From: JAGPCH01 sp039810605
Lineage (GTDB): Bacteria > Bacteroidota > Ignavibacteria > Tepidaquicellales > Tepidaquicellaceae
Reading direction: 5' to 3'
DNA: 64,000 bases
Assembly (NCBI GenBank): GCA_039810605.1
Contig: JBDHXH010000001.1
Span: 1 to 64,000, forward strand
The translations under genes were made by a program, and so were the position numbers. Below the pieces are notes generated by a model. The model had not been told where the DNA came from, did not search any database, and was given only the letters and a program-made list of their open reading frames with translations. Numbering within the stretch: the stretch's first letter is position 1; each line of letters opens with the position of its first letter. This document shows, one piece after another, positions 56,165-63,963 of the stretch.

Positions 56165-56924
56165 CCGCTGGACACTGGAAGGAAAGAAGGCGCTCATCAC
56201 GGGAGCAACCAGGGGAATCGGCAAAGCTGTTGCGGGAGAGTTTCTGAATCTTGGAGCAGAAGTGTTTCTGATTTCACGAAATGAATCCGACATAAAAAAC
56301 CTGACACGCGAATATTCAGAATTTGGCAAACGGGCAGGCGGAATGAAATGTGATGTGACAGATAAAGATGACCGGGAAAAACTGTTTGAAAAAATAAAAT
56401 CTGATTGGAAGAGTCTGGACATACTTGTCAATAACGCCGGGACCAATACCAGAAAGAGAACTCTGGAAAATTCGGAAAAAGATTTTGATGAGCTTTTGAA
56501 TCTGAATTTGAAATCTGCATTTGAACTATCTAAAATGTTTCATCCGTTACTGAAAAAATCCGGCAATGCATCAATCATAAACATAACATCAGTTGCAGGA
56601 ATTGTTTCAGTTGGAACAGGCTCGCCTTATGCAATTTCCAAAGCAGCACTTAATCAGCTCACAAAGTATCTGTCTGTGGAATGGGCAGACGATGGAATCC
56701 GCGTCAATGCGGTTGCTCCCTGGTATATCAAAACTCCTTTGAGTGGACCGGTAATGAATGATCCGAAGAAATTAAATCTGATATTGTCACGGACTCCAAT
56801 GAAGAGAATCGGAGAGCCATCTGAAGTAGCCGCTGCTGCAGCATTTCTTTGCATGGATGCAGCTTCATATATTACGGGTGAATGCCTTGCTGTTGATGGA
56901 GGATTCCTGAAGTATGGACTTTAA
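56157..56924 (+). CDS. Short-chain dehydrogenase/reductase, tropinone-reductase-like
   Basis: The SDR core has TGATRGIG (NADP loop, residues about 16-23), LVNNAGTN, the Ser in SVAGIVSVG and the catalytic YAISK. WADDGIRVNAVAPWYIKTPL is the downstream region, and GGFLKYGL ends it. The opening RWTLEGKKALITGATRGIG is the pattern of tropinone-reductase-like enzymes, so it probably reduces a ketone with NADPH; the substrate is unknown. The true start is ATG 56157, inside the end of the previous gene, with translational coupling; an upstream TTG (56127) is unlikely. It converges with nuoF. Confidence 0.9.
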   Translation: MNNRWTLEGKKALITGATRGIGKAVAGEFLNLGAEVFLISRNESDIKNLTREYSEFGKRAGGMKCDVTDKDDREKLFEKIKSDWKSLDILVNNAGTNTRKRTLENSEKDFDELLNLNLKSAFELSKMFHPLLKKSGNASIINITSVAGIVSVGTGSPYAISKAALNQLTKYLSVEWADDGIRVNAVAPWYIKTPLSGPVMNDPKKLNLILSRTPMKRIGEPSEVAAAAAFLCMDAASYITGECLAVDGGFLKYGL

Positions 56925-56990
56925 AAGGAGTATATTGATTTATGAGTGGTGTTCTGATTTGAGATTCTGATACAGGTCGGCAGAGATGTG

Positions 56991-58391
56991 TTATGAACTG
57001 AACTTTCTCACTTCCTCATTGTTGTCAAGCTCCTGAACTTTCCCAATCAGGCTTTCAACTACTTCCTGCTCGCTTCTAAAAGTTATCGTATCAAATTGGT
57101 CGCTTAATCTTAATGCATGAACCTTATCCAAAACCGGAAGTTGAATGTTGTTGTCTTTTACTCTTTCTTCAAAGTCTTTTCTGAATTTCCTGATAGTCCA
57201 TTTCACGGGCCAGGCAGCGGCATCACCCAAAGCACAGATAGTATTTCCTTCTATGTTTTCTGCAACTGAAATCAACAAGTCAAGATCACTCGACCTTCCG
57301 TTTCCATCCAGAATTCTGTTAAGTACCTTAAGCATCCATCCCGTACCTTCACGACAGGGCGTACATTGACCGCATGATTCGTGATAATAAAATTTCGTTA
57401 TCCTTGTCAGAACTTTTACAATATCCGTCGTCTCATCCATGACAATTACGCCTGCAGTTCCAATTCCCGATCCGATTGCTTTGAGACTTTCGGCATCCAT
57501 CTTCATTGTCTGGCACTCCTCGACTGTAAGAGGCGGCATTGAAGAACCGCCGGGTATAACCATCTTAATTTTTCTGCCGCCTGTAACTCCGCCACAGTAA
57601 TCATTAATTAATTCCATCAATGGAAAACCTGTAGGAAGTTCATACACCCCCGGTTTATTTACATGACCGCTTACATTAAACAGCAAAGTGCCGGGATGTT
57701 TGGGCTCTCCTATTTTGCTGAACCATTCACCGCCCTTATTTATGATTTCGGGGACATTGGCAAGTGTTTCGATATTATTTATCGTAGTCGGACAACCCCA
57801 CAAACCAACAGCAGCAGGAAAAGGAGGCTTGACGCGGGGATATCCGCGTTTGCCTTCCAGCGAATTCATCAGTGAAGATTCCTCACCGCAGATGTATGCC
57901 CCTCCGCCCTTATGAACATACATATCAATAGATACATTTGTGCCGAAAATATTTTTGCCGATGAATCCTCTTTTGTATGCATCTGCAATACTCTCTTCCA
58001 TGATGTTAATCCATTTCCAATATTCACCTCTTATATAAACATAAGCCGCGCTTGCACCAATGGCATGGGCAGCAATCAACGCCCCTTCGATAAACTGATG
58101 AGGATTCTTTTCAAATATTTCCCTGTCTTTGAAACTTCCCGGTTCGCTTTCATCACCATTGCAGCAAAGATATTTCTTTTTCTCCGTAGTCTTCGGCATG
58201 AATGACCATTTAAGTCCCGTTGAAAAGCACGCTCCGCCTCTACCTCTCAATCCGGATTTTTTTACCTCCTCAATTATCTGATCAGTTGTCAATTCCGTGA
58301 GACATTTCTTCAACGCTGTGTATCCGCCATTGGCAAGATAAACATCTATTTTGTCCAGACCCGGAATGTCTTTTAATATAATTTTTTCCAA
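56991..58391 (-). CDS. nuoF: NADH-quinone oxidoreductase subunit F
   Basis: NuoF binds NADH, FMN and the N3 [4Fe-4S] cluster of complex I. The FMN/NADH site is GRGGACFSTGLKWSF, ESEPGSFKDREI and GGAYICGEESSLMNSLEG. The cluster cysteines are C340, C343 and C346 (ESCGQCTPCREGTG) and C386 (TICALGDAA). Length (466) is normal. It is the last gene of the cluster; it is followed by a convergent gene, and no nuoG is present here. Nine bases separate it from nuoE. Confidence 0.96.
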   Translation of the reverse strand: MEKIILKDIPGLDKIDVYLANGGYTALKKCLTELTTDQIIEEVKKSGLRGRGGACFSTGLKWSFMPKTTEKKKYLCCNGDESEPGSFKDREIFEKNPHQFIEGALIAAHAIGASAAYVYIRGEYWKWINIMEESIADAYKRGFIGKNIFGTNVSIDMYVHKGGGAYICGEESSLMNSLEGKRGYPRVKPPFPAAVGLWGCPTTINNIETLANVPEIINKGGEWFSKIGEPKHPGTLLFNVSGHVNKPGVYELPTGFPLMELINDYCGGVTGGRKIKMVIPGGSSMPPLTVEECQTMKMDAESLKAIGSGIGTAGVIVMDETTDIVKVLTRITKFYYHESCGQCTPCREGTGWMLKVLNRILDGNGRSSDLDLLISVAENIEGNTICALGDAAAWPVKWTIRKFRKDFEERVKDNNIQLPVLDKVHALRLSDQFDTITFRSEQEVVESLIGKVQELDNNEEVRKFSS

Positions 58392-58400
58392 TGCAGTGAT

Positions 58401-58901
58401 TTAACTTTTGTTTTTCAATTCTTCAATTAGTTTGTCCACTTTTTCCGTCGTGAGATTTTCATGGTATTCTTTGTTGTTTAGCTGAAGCATCGGTGCAGTT
58501 GCACAGCTTCCAAGACATTCAACTTCCTCAAAAGAAAACAATCCATCTGCAGATACTTCTTTGCTCTTTACATTCAGCTTCTTTGAAATGTGATTGTAAA
58601 TTTCGTAACCGCCGCGGATCATGCATGAAACATTTGTGCAAACCTGAAAATGAAATTTACCGACGGGCTTTTTGAAATACTGTGTATAAAAACTCGCAAC
58701 TCCGAGCACATGATCATGCGGAAGATTAAGAAGATCGCCGGCATATTTCATTGCTTCAACTGAAAGCCATCCGTACTTTTCCTGTATCATCCAGAGTACG
58801 GGCATGACGGCAGCCATTGATTTCGGATACTTTGATTTGTGATACTCTACCATCTTCAATTCATTCTCATCAAAGACAGGAGTATATGATTTGTCATTCA
58901 T
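58401..58901 (-). CDS. nuoE: NADH-quinone oxidoreductase subunit E
   Basis: NuoE holds the N1a [2Fe-2S] cluster. Its four ligands are visible as C88 and C93 (VCTNVSCMIRG) and C129 and C133 (VECLGSCATAPML). The preceding helical part (LPHDHVLGVASFYTQYFKKP) is characteristic. Length 166. It lies 55 bp downstream of nuoD. Confidence 0.96.
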   Translation of the reverse strand: MNDKSYTPVFDENELKMVEYHKSKYPKSMAAVMPVLWMIQEKYGWLSVEAMKYAGDLLNLPHDHVLGVASFYTQYFKKPVGKFHFQVCTNVSCMIRGGYEIYNHISKKLNVKSKEVSADGLFSFEEVECLGSCATAPMLQLNNKEYHENLTTEKVDKLIEELKNKS

Positions 58902-58956
58902 TATCTTTCAAAAAATATTTTCAAAAATTTCAGATACAAACATTCACATTTAACAA

Positions 58957-60198
58957 CTATTTGTCTGCCTCTCCCATCACGGGATCTATGCTGCCGATTA
59001 TTGCAACTGTGTCCGAAACCATGCATCCCTTTACCATTGCTCCCAGTGACTGGAGATTACAGAAACTTGGTGAGCGGATTTTCATTCTCCACGGATTGCC
59101 GCTCCCGTCGCTGATGATGTAAAATCCAAGTTCACCTTTTGAAGCTTCGACCGCCGAATACGATTCGCCTTTCGGAGGATTGGCGCCGAAATGAATAAGC
59201 ATAAAATCATGGATGAGCTCTTCCATCTTAGTATATACCCTCTCCTTTTTTGGAAGTACTTTCTTTGGCTGCAGCGCATTGTGCGGACCCTTCGGAATCT
59301 TCTCAAGACATTGCTTAATAATCTTTGCCGACTCAATCATTTCTTCAACTCTGACATAATACCGGGCAAGACAATCGCTATCTGTATATGTTGGTATCTT
59401 AAAATCAAGTTTGTCATAAACAAGATAAGGTTCATCAATCCTTAAGTCTCTTTCAATTCCGCATGCCCGAAGCAGCGGACCCGTGAGTCCATACTGAATA
59501 CAATCTTCCTTTGAAAAATATCCGATGCCTTCACAGCGAATAATGAAGATCTTATGCCGCTCGACTATGTCTCTCATTTCCTGGAGGTTTGCCCAAAACT
59601 GATCAACAAATTCCTTTGTTGCAGCAAGGCTTTCATCAGAAATATCTTGAGCAACACCACCAATCCGCGTGTATGTTGTTGTAAACCTCGCTCCGCAAAT
59701 AACATCATACAGATCAAGAATTTTTTCTCTTTCTCTTATCGCCCACAAAAAAGGGGTTAAAGCGCCGACATCCATGATGAGAGCGCCAATCGCCAAGAGA
59801 TGTGACTGAATCCTTGCAAGTTCCGCAATTATAACTCTTATATACTTGCCTCTTTCTGGAATTTCAAGATGAAGAAGTTTTTCAACTGCGAGTGCATAAG
59901 CAACATTGTTGGCCATCGGAGAAAGATAATCCAGTCTGTCGGTGTGAGGAATAAATTCATGATAGGTGCAAGCCTCTGCAAGTTTTTCATAACCGCGGTG
60001 AAGATATCCGAGTTCCGGTACGCATCTCATTACAGTCTCGCCGTCAAGACTGATTAGAAGTCGCAAGACACCGTGTGTTGCAGGATGCTGCGGACCCATG
60101 TTCAGCACCATTTCATTGTCGAGCGCATCATCAAATGTAGCGCTCATGTTTTCAGATTCAAGAGCCTCTAATATTTTTGAGCGTTTGCTGTCTGTCAT
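58957..60198 (-). CDS. nuoD: NADH-quinone oxidoreductase subunit D
   Basis: The 49-kDa subunit at the quinone site, descended from the hydrogenase large subunit. NMGPQHPATHGVLRLLISLDG, the E-Y-H segment TYHEFIPHTDRLDYLSPM and RFTTTYTRIGGVAQDI are diagnostic, as is the C-terminal KGELGFYIISDGSGNPWRMK and DPVMGEADK. The N-terminal 25 residues (MTDSKRSKILEALESENMSA) are a charged extension. It begins about 100 bp after nuoC. Confidence 0.97.
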   Translation of the reverse strand: MTDSKRSKILEALESENMSATFDDALDNEMVLNMGPQHPATHGVLRLLISLDGETVMRCVPELGYLHRGYEKLAEACTYHEFIPHTDRLDYLSPMANNVAYALAVEKLLHLEIPERGKYIRVIIAELARIQSHLLAIGALIMDVGALTPFLWAIREREKILDLYDVICGARFTTTYTRIGGVAQDISDESLAATKEFVDQFWANLQEMRDIVERHKIFIIRCEGIGYFSKEDCIQYGLTGPLLRACGIERDLRIDEPYLVYDKLDFKIPTYTDSDCLARYYVRVEEMIESAKIIKQCLEKIPKGPHNALQPKKVLPKKERVYTKMEELIHDFMLIHFGANPPKGESYSAVEASKGELGFYIISDGSGNPWRMKIRSPSFCNLQSLGAMVKGCMVSDTVAIIGSIDPVMGEADK

Positions 60199-60300
60199 TT
60201 TCTTCAGTAATAATTCTTGTCAATGAAAATTTCCCGGAAGTCTCAACATTTCAAATCGGATTTTGTCGGCGGATATTTGCATAGTCAGGTTTTAAATCAT

Positions 60301-60783
60301 TTATTTATTTGGCAGCGGTATAGAGTCGGGAATTCCCATAAGCGGAAAGTCTTTTCGCAAAGGATAATACTCAAAGTTCTCCGGCATATACATTCTCCTC
60401 AAATCAGGATGATTAAGGAAAACAATTCCCATCATATCGTAAGCTTCCCTTTCATGCCAGTTCGCTGATTCCCAAACAGGAACCACGCTTTCCATTTCAG
60501 GCTTCTTTGAATCAAGTCTTATCTTAAGAAATATTCTCTCATTGTATTTTATTGATGTCAGGTTGTATATCATTTCGAAACGAAATTTCTTAACAAACCT
60601 GTCTACACTGACACCGTCAACTAGCGAATCAAATAACAACTCATTATCATTCTTGAGAATATCACATACCTTTAAGATATCGTCTTTGTCAACGTAAATT
60701 CCGGGAGTACCGTTTATGTCTGTAAATTCAACCCGGAAGTTTTGGAGTTTGCTTTTGAGAAGTTCGAGCTTTTCTGTATTCAT
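60301..60783 (-). CDS. nuoC: NADH-quinone oxidoreductase subunit C
   Basis: NuoC (30-kDa subunit) of the peripheral arm. RFEMIYNLTSIKYNERIFLK, SANWHEREAYDMMGIVFLNH and the closing RRMYMPENFEYYPLRKDFPL are its signature. At 160 residues it is short but complete. Upstream lie the 10-bp tandem array, a terminator and a foreign-type gene, so it probably has its own promoter in 60784-60893. Confidence 0.95.
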   Translation of the reverse strand: MNTEKLELLKSKLQNFRVEFTDINGTPGIYVDKDDILKVCDILKNDNELLFDSLVDGVSVDRFVKKFRFEMIYNLTSIKYNERIFLKIRLDSKKPEMESVVPVWESANWHEREAYDMMGIVFLNHPDLRRMYMPENFEYYPLRKDFPLMGIPDSIPLPNK

Positions 60784-60835
60784 GTATAATCAACTTACTT
60801 AATATTAAATTATTTTTAAATAACAAAAACCCCCC

Positions 60836-60875
60836 GTTGAAACAAGTTGAAACAAGTTGAAATAAGTTGAAACAA
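60836..60875. repeat. Four tandem 10-bp units upstream of nuoC
   Basis: GTTGAAACAA, GTTGAAACAA, GTTGAAATAA and GTTGAAACAA follow each other directly, about 50-90 bp upstream of nuoC. Ten base pairs is near one helical turn, so all copies face the same side of the DNA. The array could be a regulatory or slippage-prone element; no function is shown. Confidence 0.85.
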
Positions 60876-60893
60876 AGTCAGGCAAGTCTCAAA

Positions 60894-60928
60894 TAAAAAA
60901 AAAGCCCGCAACAAATAAAGTTGCGGGC
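60894..60928 (-). terminator. Strong intrinsic terminator downstream of the inserted secreted-protein gene
   Basis: GCCCGCAAC (60904-60912) pairs perfectly with GTTGCGGGC (60920-60928) around a 7-nt loop. On the minus strand the stem is followed by about ten T. It lies just past the stop of the gene at 60960-61883 and before nuoC. Confidence 0.9.
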
Positions 60929-60959
60929 AAATGATCTGTAAGACCTGCAGCTGAAGATT

Positions 60960-61883
60960 TTATTTTATAAGCTGCATCTTCTTGGTCTCTGTATAATAGT
61001 CCGTTTCAAGTCTGTAAAAATATGTTCCGCTTGATAATGATGATCCGTTAAAGTCGGCCTGATAAGAACCTGCAGGTTTGTGCCCTTCAAAAATGTTTTG
61101 AACAACCTGTCCGAGCGAATTATAAATTGTCAATTTTACATTTGTACTCTTCGCAAGATCAAAATTTATTTTTGTAACAGGATTGAATGGATTGGGATAA
61201 TTTTGCTTAAGGGAAAATTCAGCAGGAATATTTGTTCCCAGTGAGGTTATGCCAACTGTTCCCTGGTATACAACATCATCAAGCTGCACATAATATCCGT
61301 TGACTGAAACATCCATGTAATATCTGAATCCTATAAAAATATTTTGTCCTGCATAAGGCGCAAGGTCAACATAGTATTGCTGAAACAGTCCGTAAGTAGA
61401 GCCTACAGGAAATGGTATATTCTGATTATAGTTTCCGGGACTTGAAAGAAATCCTGCGGGTGTAGAATCAGAACCTGTTGTAACCCACATCTGAACGCTG
61501 TCACTGAAAGAACTTGAACCTCCGGTAAGATAAAAACTAAACAGCGCATCTGAAGGAACATTCTTAAGTCTTTGAGTTACAAGCCATGCATCAGTAAGAC
61601 CCGAAGTTTGACCGCACCACCAGCTGGCTCCGATAGATTTCGTTCCTCCATGCACTACCGAAAGGCTCGATGCCAGTCCCGGCAGAGATGAACCTACGGT
61701 TCTTACTGTCCAGTTCCAGACAGGGTCAATTGTGTCCTGAACAGAGTTATTGTAATTTGCCCAGCCGGCAGGCAAAGTCAGACTGTCGTTTGACTCAAAT
61801 CCCTGCGACCATATAACGGGTTGTGAAGTTGCAATTCCTGATACGATGAAAAGGGAAATTAAAGCTAAGTAGAGTGTCTTCAT
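60960..61883 (-). CDS. T9SS-secreted protein (choice-of-anchor J-like) inserted in the nuo cluster
   Basis: A 307-residue exported protein: signal peptide MKTLYLALISLFIVSGIATS, then a beta-sandwich region (WSQGFESNDSLTLPAGWANY, WWCGQTSGLTDAWLV, IFIGFRYYMDVSVNGYYVQL) with the pattern of the choice-of-anchor J/MAM-like domain, and a sorting domain LKQNYPNPFNPVTKINF to KKMQLIK. AGGAG precedes the ATG by 5 bases, a better Shine-Dalgarno than most genes here. It lies between nuoB and nuoC in the same orientation, 41 bp after nuoB, so it may be read from the nuo promoter and then stopped by the terminator at 60894-60928. It has no known complex I role. Confidence 0.85.
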   Translation of the reverse strand: MKTLYLALISLFIVSGIATSQPVIWSQGFESNDSLTLPAGWANYNNSVQDTIDPVWNWTVRTVGSSLPGLASSLSVVHGGTKSIGASWWCGQTSGLTDAWLVTQRLKNVPSDALFSFYLTGGSSSFSDSVQMWVTTGSDSTPAGFLSSPGNYNQNIPFPVGSTYGLFQQYYVDLAPYAGQNIFIGFRYYMDVSVNGYYVQLDDVVYQGTVGITSLGTNIPAEFSLKQNYPNPFNPVTKINFDLAKSTNVKLTIYNSLGQVVQNIFEGHKPAGSYQADFNGSSLSSGTYFYRLETDYYTETKKMQLIK

Positions 61884-61924
61884 GTCTTCTCCTAATTTAA
61901 TTTTAGTGTATTGAAAAATTGAGT

Positions 61925-62413
61925 TTAATTAATTGAAAAAGTCCCTTCTTTTCCGGACATTATTTTTTCCTGAAGCTTCATTAAAGCATTGAGAAGATTG
62001 TCCGGTCTCGGAGGACAACCTGCTACATATATGTCAACCGGAAGAAACAGGTCAATTCCCTGTACGACGGAATAAGTTCTGTACATGCCGCCGCTTGATG
62101 TGCACGCTCCCATTGCTATTACCCATTTGGGGTCCGGCATCTGATCATAAATCTTTCTGACAACTGTTGCCATTTTATATGTCGTAGTTCCTGCAACTAT
62201 CATTACATCAGATTGTCTCGGCGAAAATCTGAACACTTCGCTTCCGAATCTCGATATGTCAAACCTCGGACCTGCCGCTGCCATCATCTCAATTGCACAG
62301 CAGGAAATCCCCATTGGCATTGGCCACAGAGCATTCTTGCGAGCCCATTTTATAAGGTCATCTATTTTCGACGTTATGAAACCATCCGTTGATAACTTTT
62401 CTTCTAATCCCAT
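61925..62413 (-). CDS. nuoB: NADH-quinone oxidoreductase subunit B
   Basis: NuoB (20-kDa/PSST) carries cluster N2 next to quinone. Its ligands are C38 and C39 (GISCCAIEMM), C104 (GACTSSGG) and C133 (VAGCPPRPDNLL). Length 162. It overlaps nuoA by 10 bases, so the two are coupled. The stop is followed after 41 bp by the secreted-protein gene rather than nuoC. Confidence 0.97.
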   Translation of the reverse strand: MGLEEKLSTDGFITSKIDDLIKWARKNALWPMPMGISCCAIEMMAAAGPRFDISRFGSEVFRFSPRQSDVMIVAGTTTYKMATVVRKIYDQMPDPKWVIAMGACTSSGGMYRTYSVVQGIDLFLPVDIYVAGCPPRPDNLLNALMKLQEKIMSGKEGTFSIN

Positions 62414-62772
62414 TGTAATGCCTTTTTCTTTATTATATAAATGTAACCAACAAGTAATATTAAGATAAACACCATTGCGCTTATAAAAGAATAAACCATT
62501 GAAACTTTATCAAGGTTCAAAAATGAAACAGCCCATGGATACAGGAAGACGACTTCAATATCAAAAAGTATGAATAAAACCGATACCATGTAAAATTTTA
62601 TGGAAAACCTGTCGCGCGCAGAACCAATCGGTTCCACACCACTTTCGTATGTAGAAAGCTTCTCCTTACTCGGCCTTGAAGGTCCAAATAAAGTCGAAGC
62701 AAAAATGCTGACTGCTGCAAACAATACCGAGATGGTCAGTATGAGAAATATTGGAATATATGAATCTATCAT
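62404..62772 (-). CDS. nuoA: NADH-quinone oxidoreductase subunit A
   Basis: A three-helix membrane subunit of complex I, 122 residues. The conserved loop STYESGVEPIGSARDRFSIK, with the TYECG-like motif (here Ser for Cys) and the central helix LFILFDIEVVFLYPW are characteristic. First gene of the cluster; the divergent promoter region 62773-63026 lies upstream. It contains a 13-bp direct repeat ATTTTTAATGGTA (62877 and 62986) but no recognisable gene. Confidence 0.95.
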   Translation of the reverse strand: MIDSYIPIFLILTISVLFAAVSIFASTLFGPSRPSKEKLSTYESGVEPIGSARDRFSIKFYMVSVLFILFDIEVVFLYPWAVSFLNLDKVSMVYSFISAMVFILILLVGYIYIIKKKALQWD

Positions 62773-63026
62773 TGAAGCAAATATAGATTTTTTTTATTAT
62801 AATTTTAATGAAAAATTTATTTTTGCATTTTGAAATTTTTCGCTGGTGCTCCTGCTGTTTCCTGTTCTTGCCATTCATTTTTAATGGTAAATCATGCTTA
62901 AATCAAGTGTGGAAAAAATACCGAATTGAATGTAGAGAATGGGGACTTAGAAAAAATGGACTGATATATTATTTAAATATTCGATATTTTTAATGGTATA
63001 AGTTTTGTACATAAAGAATTAAGACA

Positions 63027-63527
63027 ATGAACTTTCAACACCTGAAATATTATATTCTACTTGCATCGGGGTTAATTTGGTTCTCCTGTACAAAGGAGGT
63101 TCCTCCGGAATTGCAGAACAAGCAGAAGCAGCAAACCGAACAGCAGATGCCGGATGATTCAATTCACAAAAAGTTTATGAATCCACACGGCGAAAGCACA
63201 GGAAGTGAATCTGAATCAAAATCCAACGGGAAGTACGAGGCGGATCCGGATGAAAAGGCAGTTGTTCTGACGAAAGAAGCTGATGAGGCGGATTCGAAAT
63301 TCAAGAAATCTAAATCGGAAGCAGATAAAGAGGAATGTATAGAAAAGCAAATGCTCGCCGCAAACTACCTTATGTTCGAATCTGAACTCCCGCCCCGCGA
63401 AAAATATAAACCTGCACTTTACAGGTACAGGAGAGTTCTTGAAATTGATCCTGGTAATAAGGAAGCGCTCGCAAATAAGAATCAAATTGAAGAAATATAT
63501 AAATCAATGGGGAAACCAATTCCTTAA
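63027..63527 (+). CDS. Lipoprotein with one TPR-like segment
   Basis: The signal peptide ends in the lipobox-like LIWFSC (Cys near residue 21), so it is probably a lipid-anchored envelope protein. The middle (residues 24-90) is charged and disordered. Residues about 105-160 (AANYLMFESELPPREKYKPA, LYRYRRVLEIDPGNKEALAN) resemble a TPR helix pair. It lies 34 bp upstream of ccmE, so a link to cytochrome c maturation is possible but unproven. Confidence 0.72.
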   Translation: MNFQHLKYYILLASGLIWFSCTKEVPPELQNKQKQQTEQQMPDDSIHKKFMNPHGESTGSESESKSNGKYEADPDEKAVVLTKEADEADSKFKKSKSEADKEECIEKQMLAANYLMFESELPPREKYKPALYRYRRVLEIDPGNKEALANKNQIEEIYKSMGKPIP

Positions 63528-63561
63528 GAAATCAATTATAGGTTTATAAAAAAATAATCTA

Positions 63562-63963
63562 ATGAAAAAGTCAACAATCATAGGCATTATCATAATATTA
63601 ATTTTCATTGTTGTCGGTTATATGTCTTTCTCCGAAAGCAAAATCGAATACAGCAATTTCAAAGATGCATCTGCAACCCAAAGGAAGTGCCAGGTAAAGG
63701 GTGTCTGGCTGAAAGACAAGGATTCTAAATTTGATGCTTCATCAAATCAGTTTGTGTTCTATATGAAAGATGACAGCAACGGAGAAATGAAAGTCGTACT
63801 TGACGGAGCAAAGCCGAACAACTTTGAGATGGCAGAATCAATTGTCGCAAAAGGAAAGATTAAGGATGGATATTTTCACGCGACAGAAGTTCTGACCAAG
63901 TGTCCTTCAAAATATGAAGGAAAAGGAGAGGACATTCATAAGAGTGGAACAAAAGGTTTGTAA
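63562..63963 (+). CDS. ccmE: Cytochrome c maturation protein CcmE, cysteine variant
   Basis: CcmE is the periplasmic haem chaperone of cytochrome c maturation system I. A single N-terminal anchor (residues 5-21, TIIGIIIILIFIVVG) is followed by an OB-fold: QVKGVWLKDKDSKFD, FVFYMKDDSNG, MAESIVAKGKIKDGYF, ATEVLTKC. The haem-binding residue, His in most CcmE (HxxxY), is here Cys114 with Tyr118 (CPSKY). Such CxxxY CcmE proteins are known in some anaerobes and archaea, where CcmH and CcmG may be missing. The 133-residue length is normal. The other ccm genes probably follow beyond the window. Confidence 0.88.
   Translation: MKKSTIIGIIIILIFIVVGYMSFSESKIEYSNFKDASATQRKCQVKGVWLKDKDSKFDASSNQFVFYMKDDSNGEMKVVLDGAKPNNFEMAESIVAKGKIKDGYFHATEVLTKCPSKYEGKGEDIHKSGTKGL

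Noticed and set aside
60836..60875. CRISPR-like array before nuoC
   Set aside because: Units of 10 bp are contiguous without unique spacers, and no cas genes are present.
62778..62785. Bacteroidota-type -7 promoter motif TATATTTG before nuoA
   Set aside because: It lies only 5 bases from the start codon and has no -33 partner; a leaderless transcript cannot be argued from this alone.
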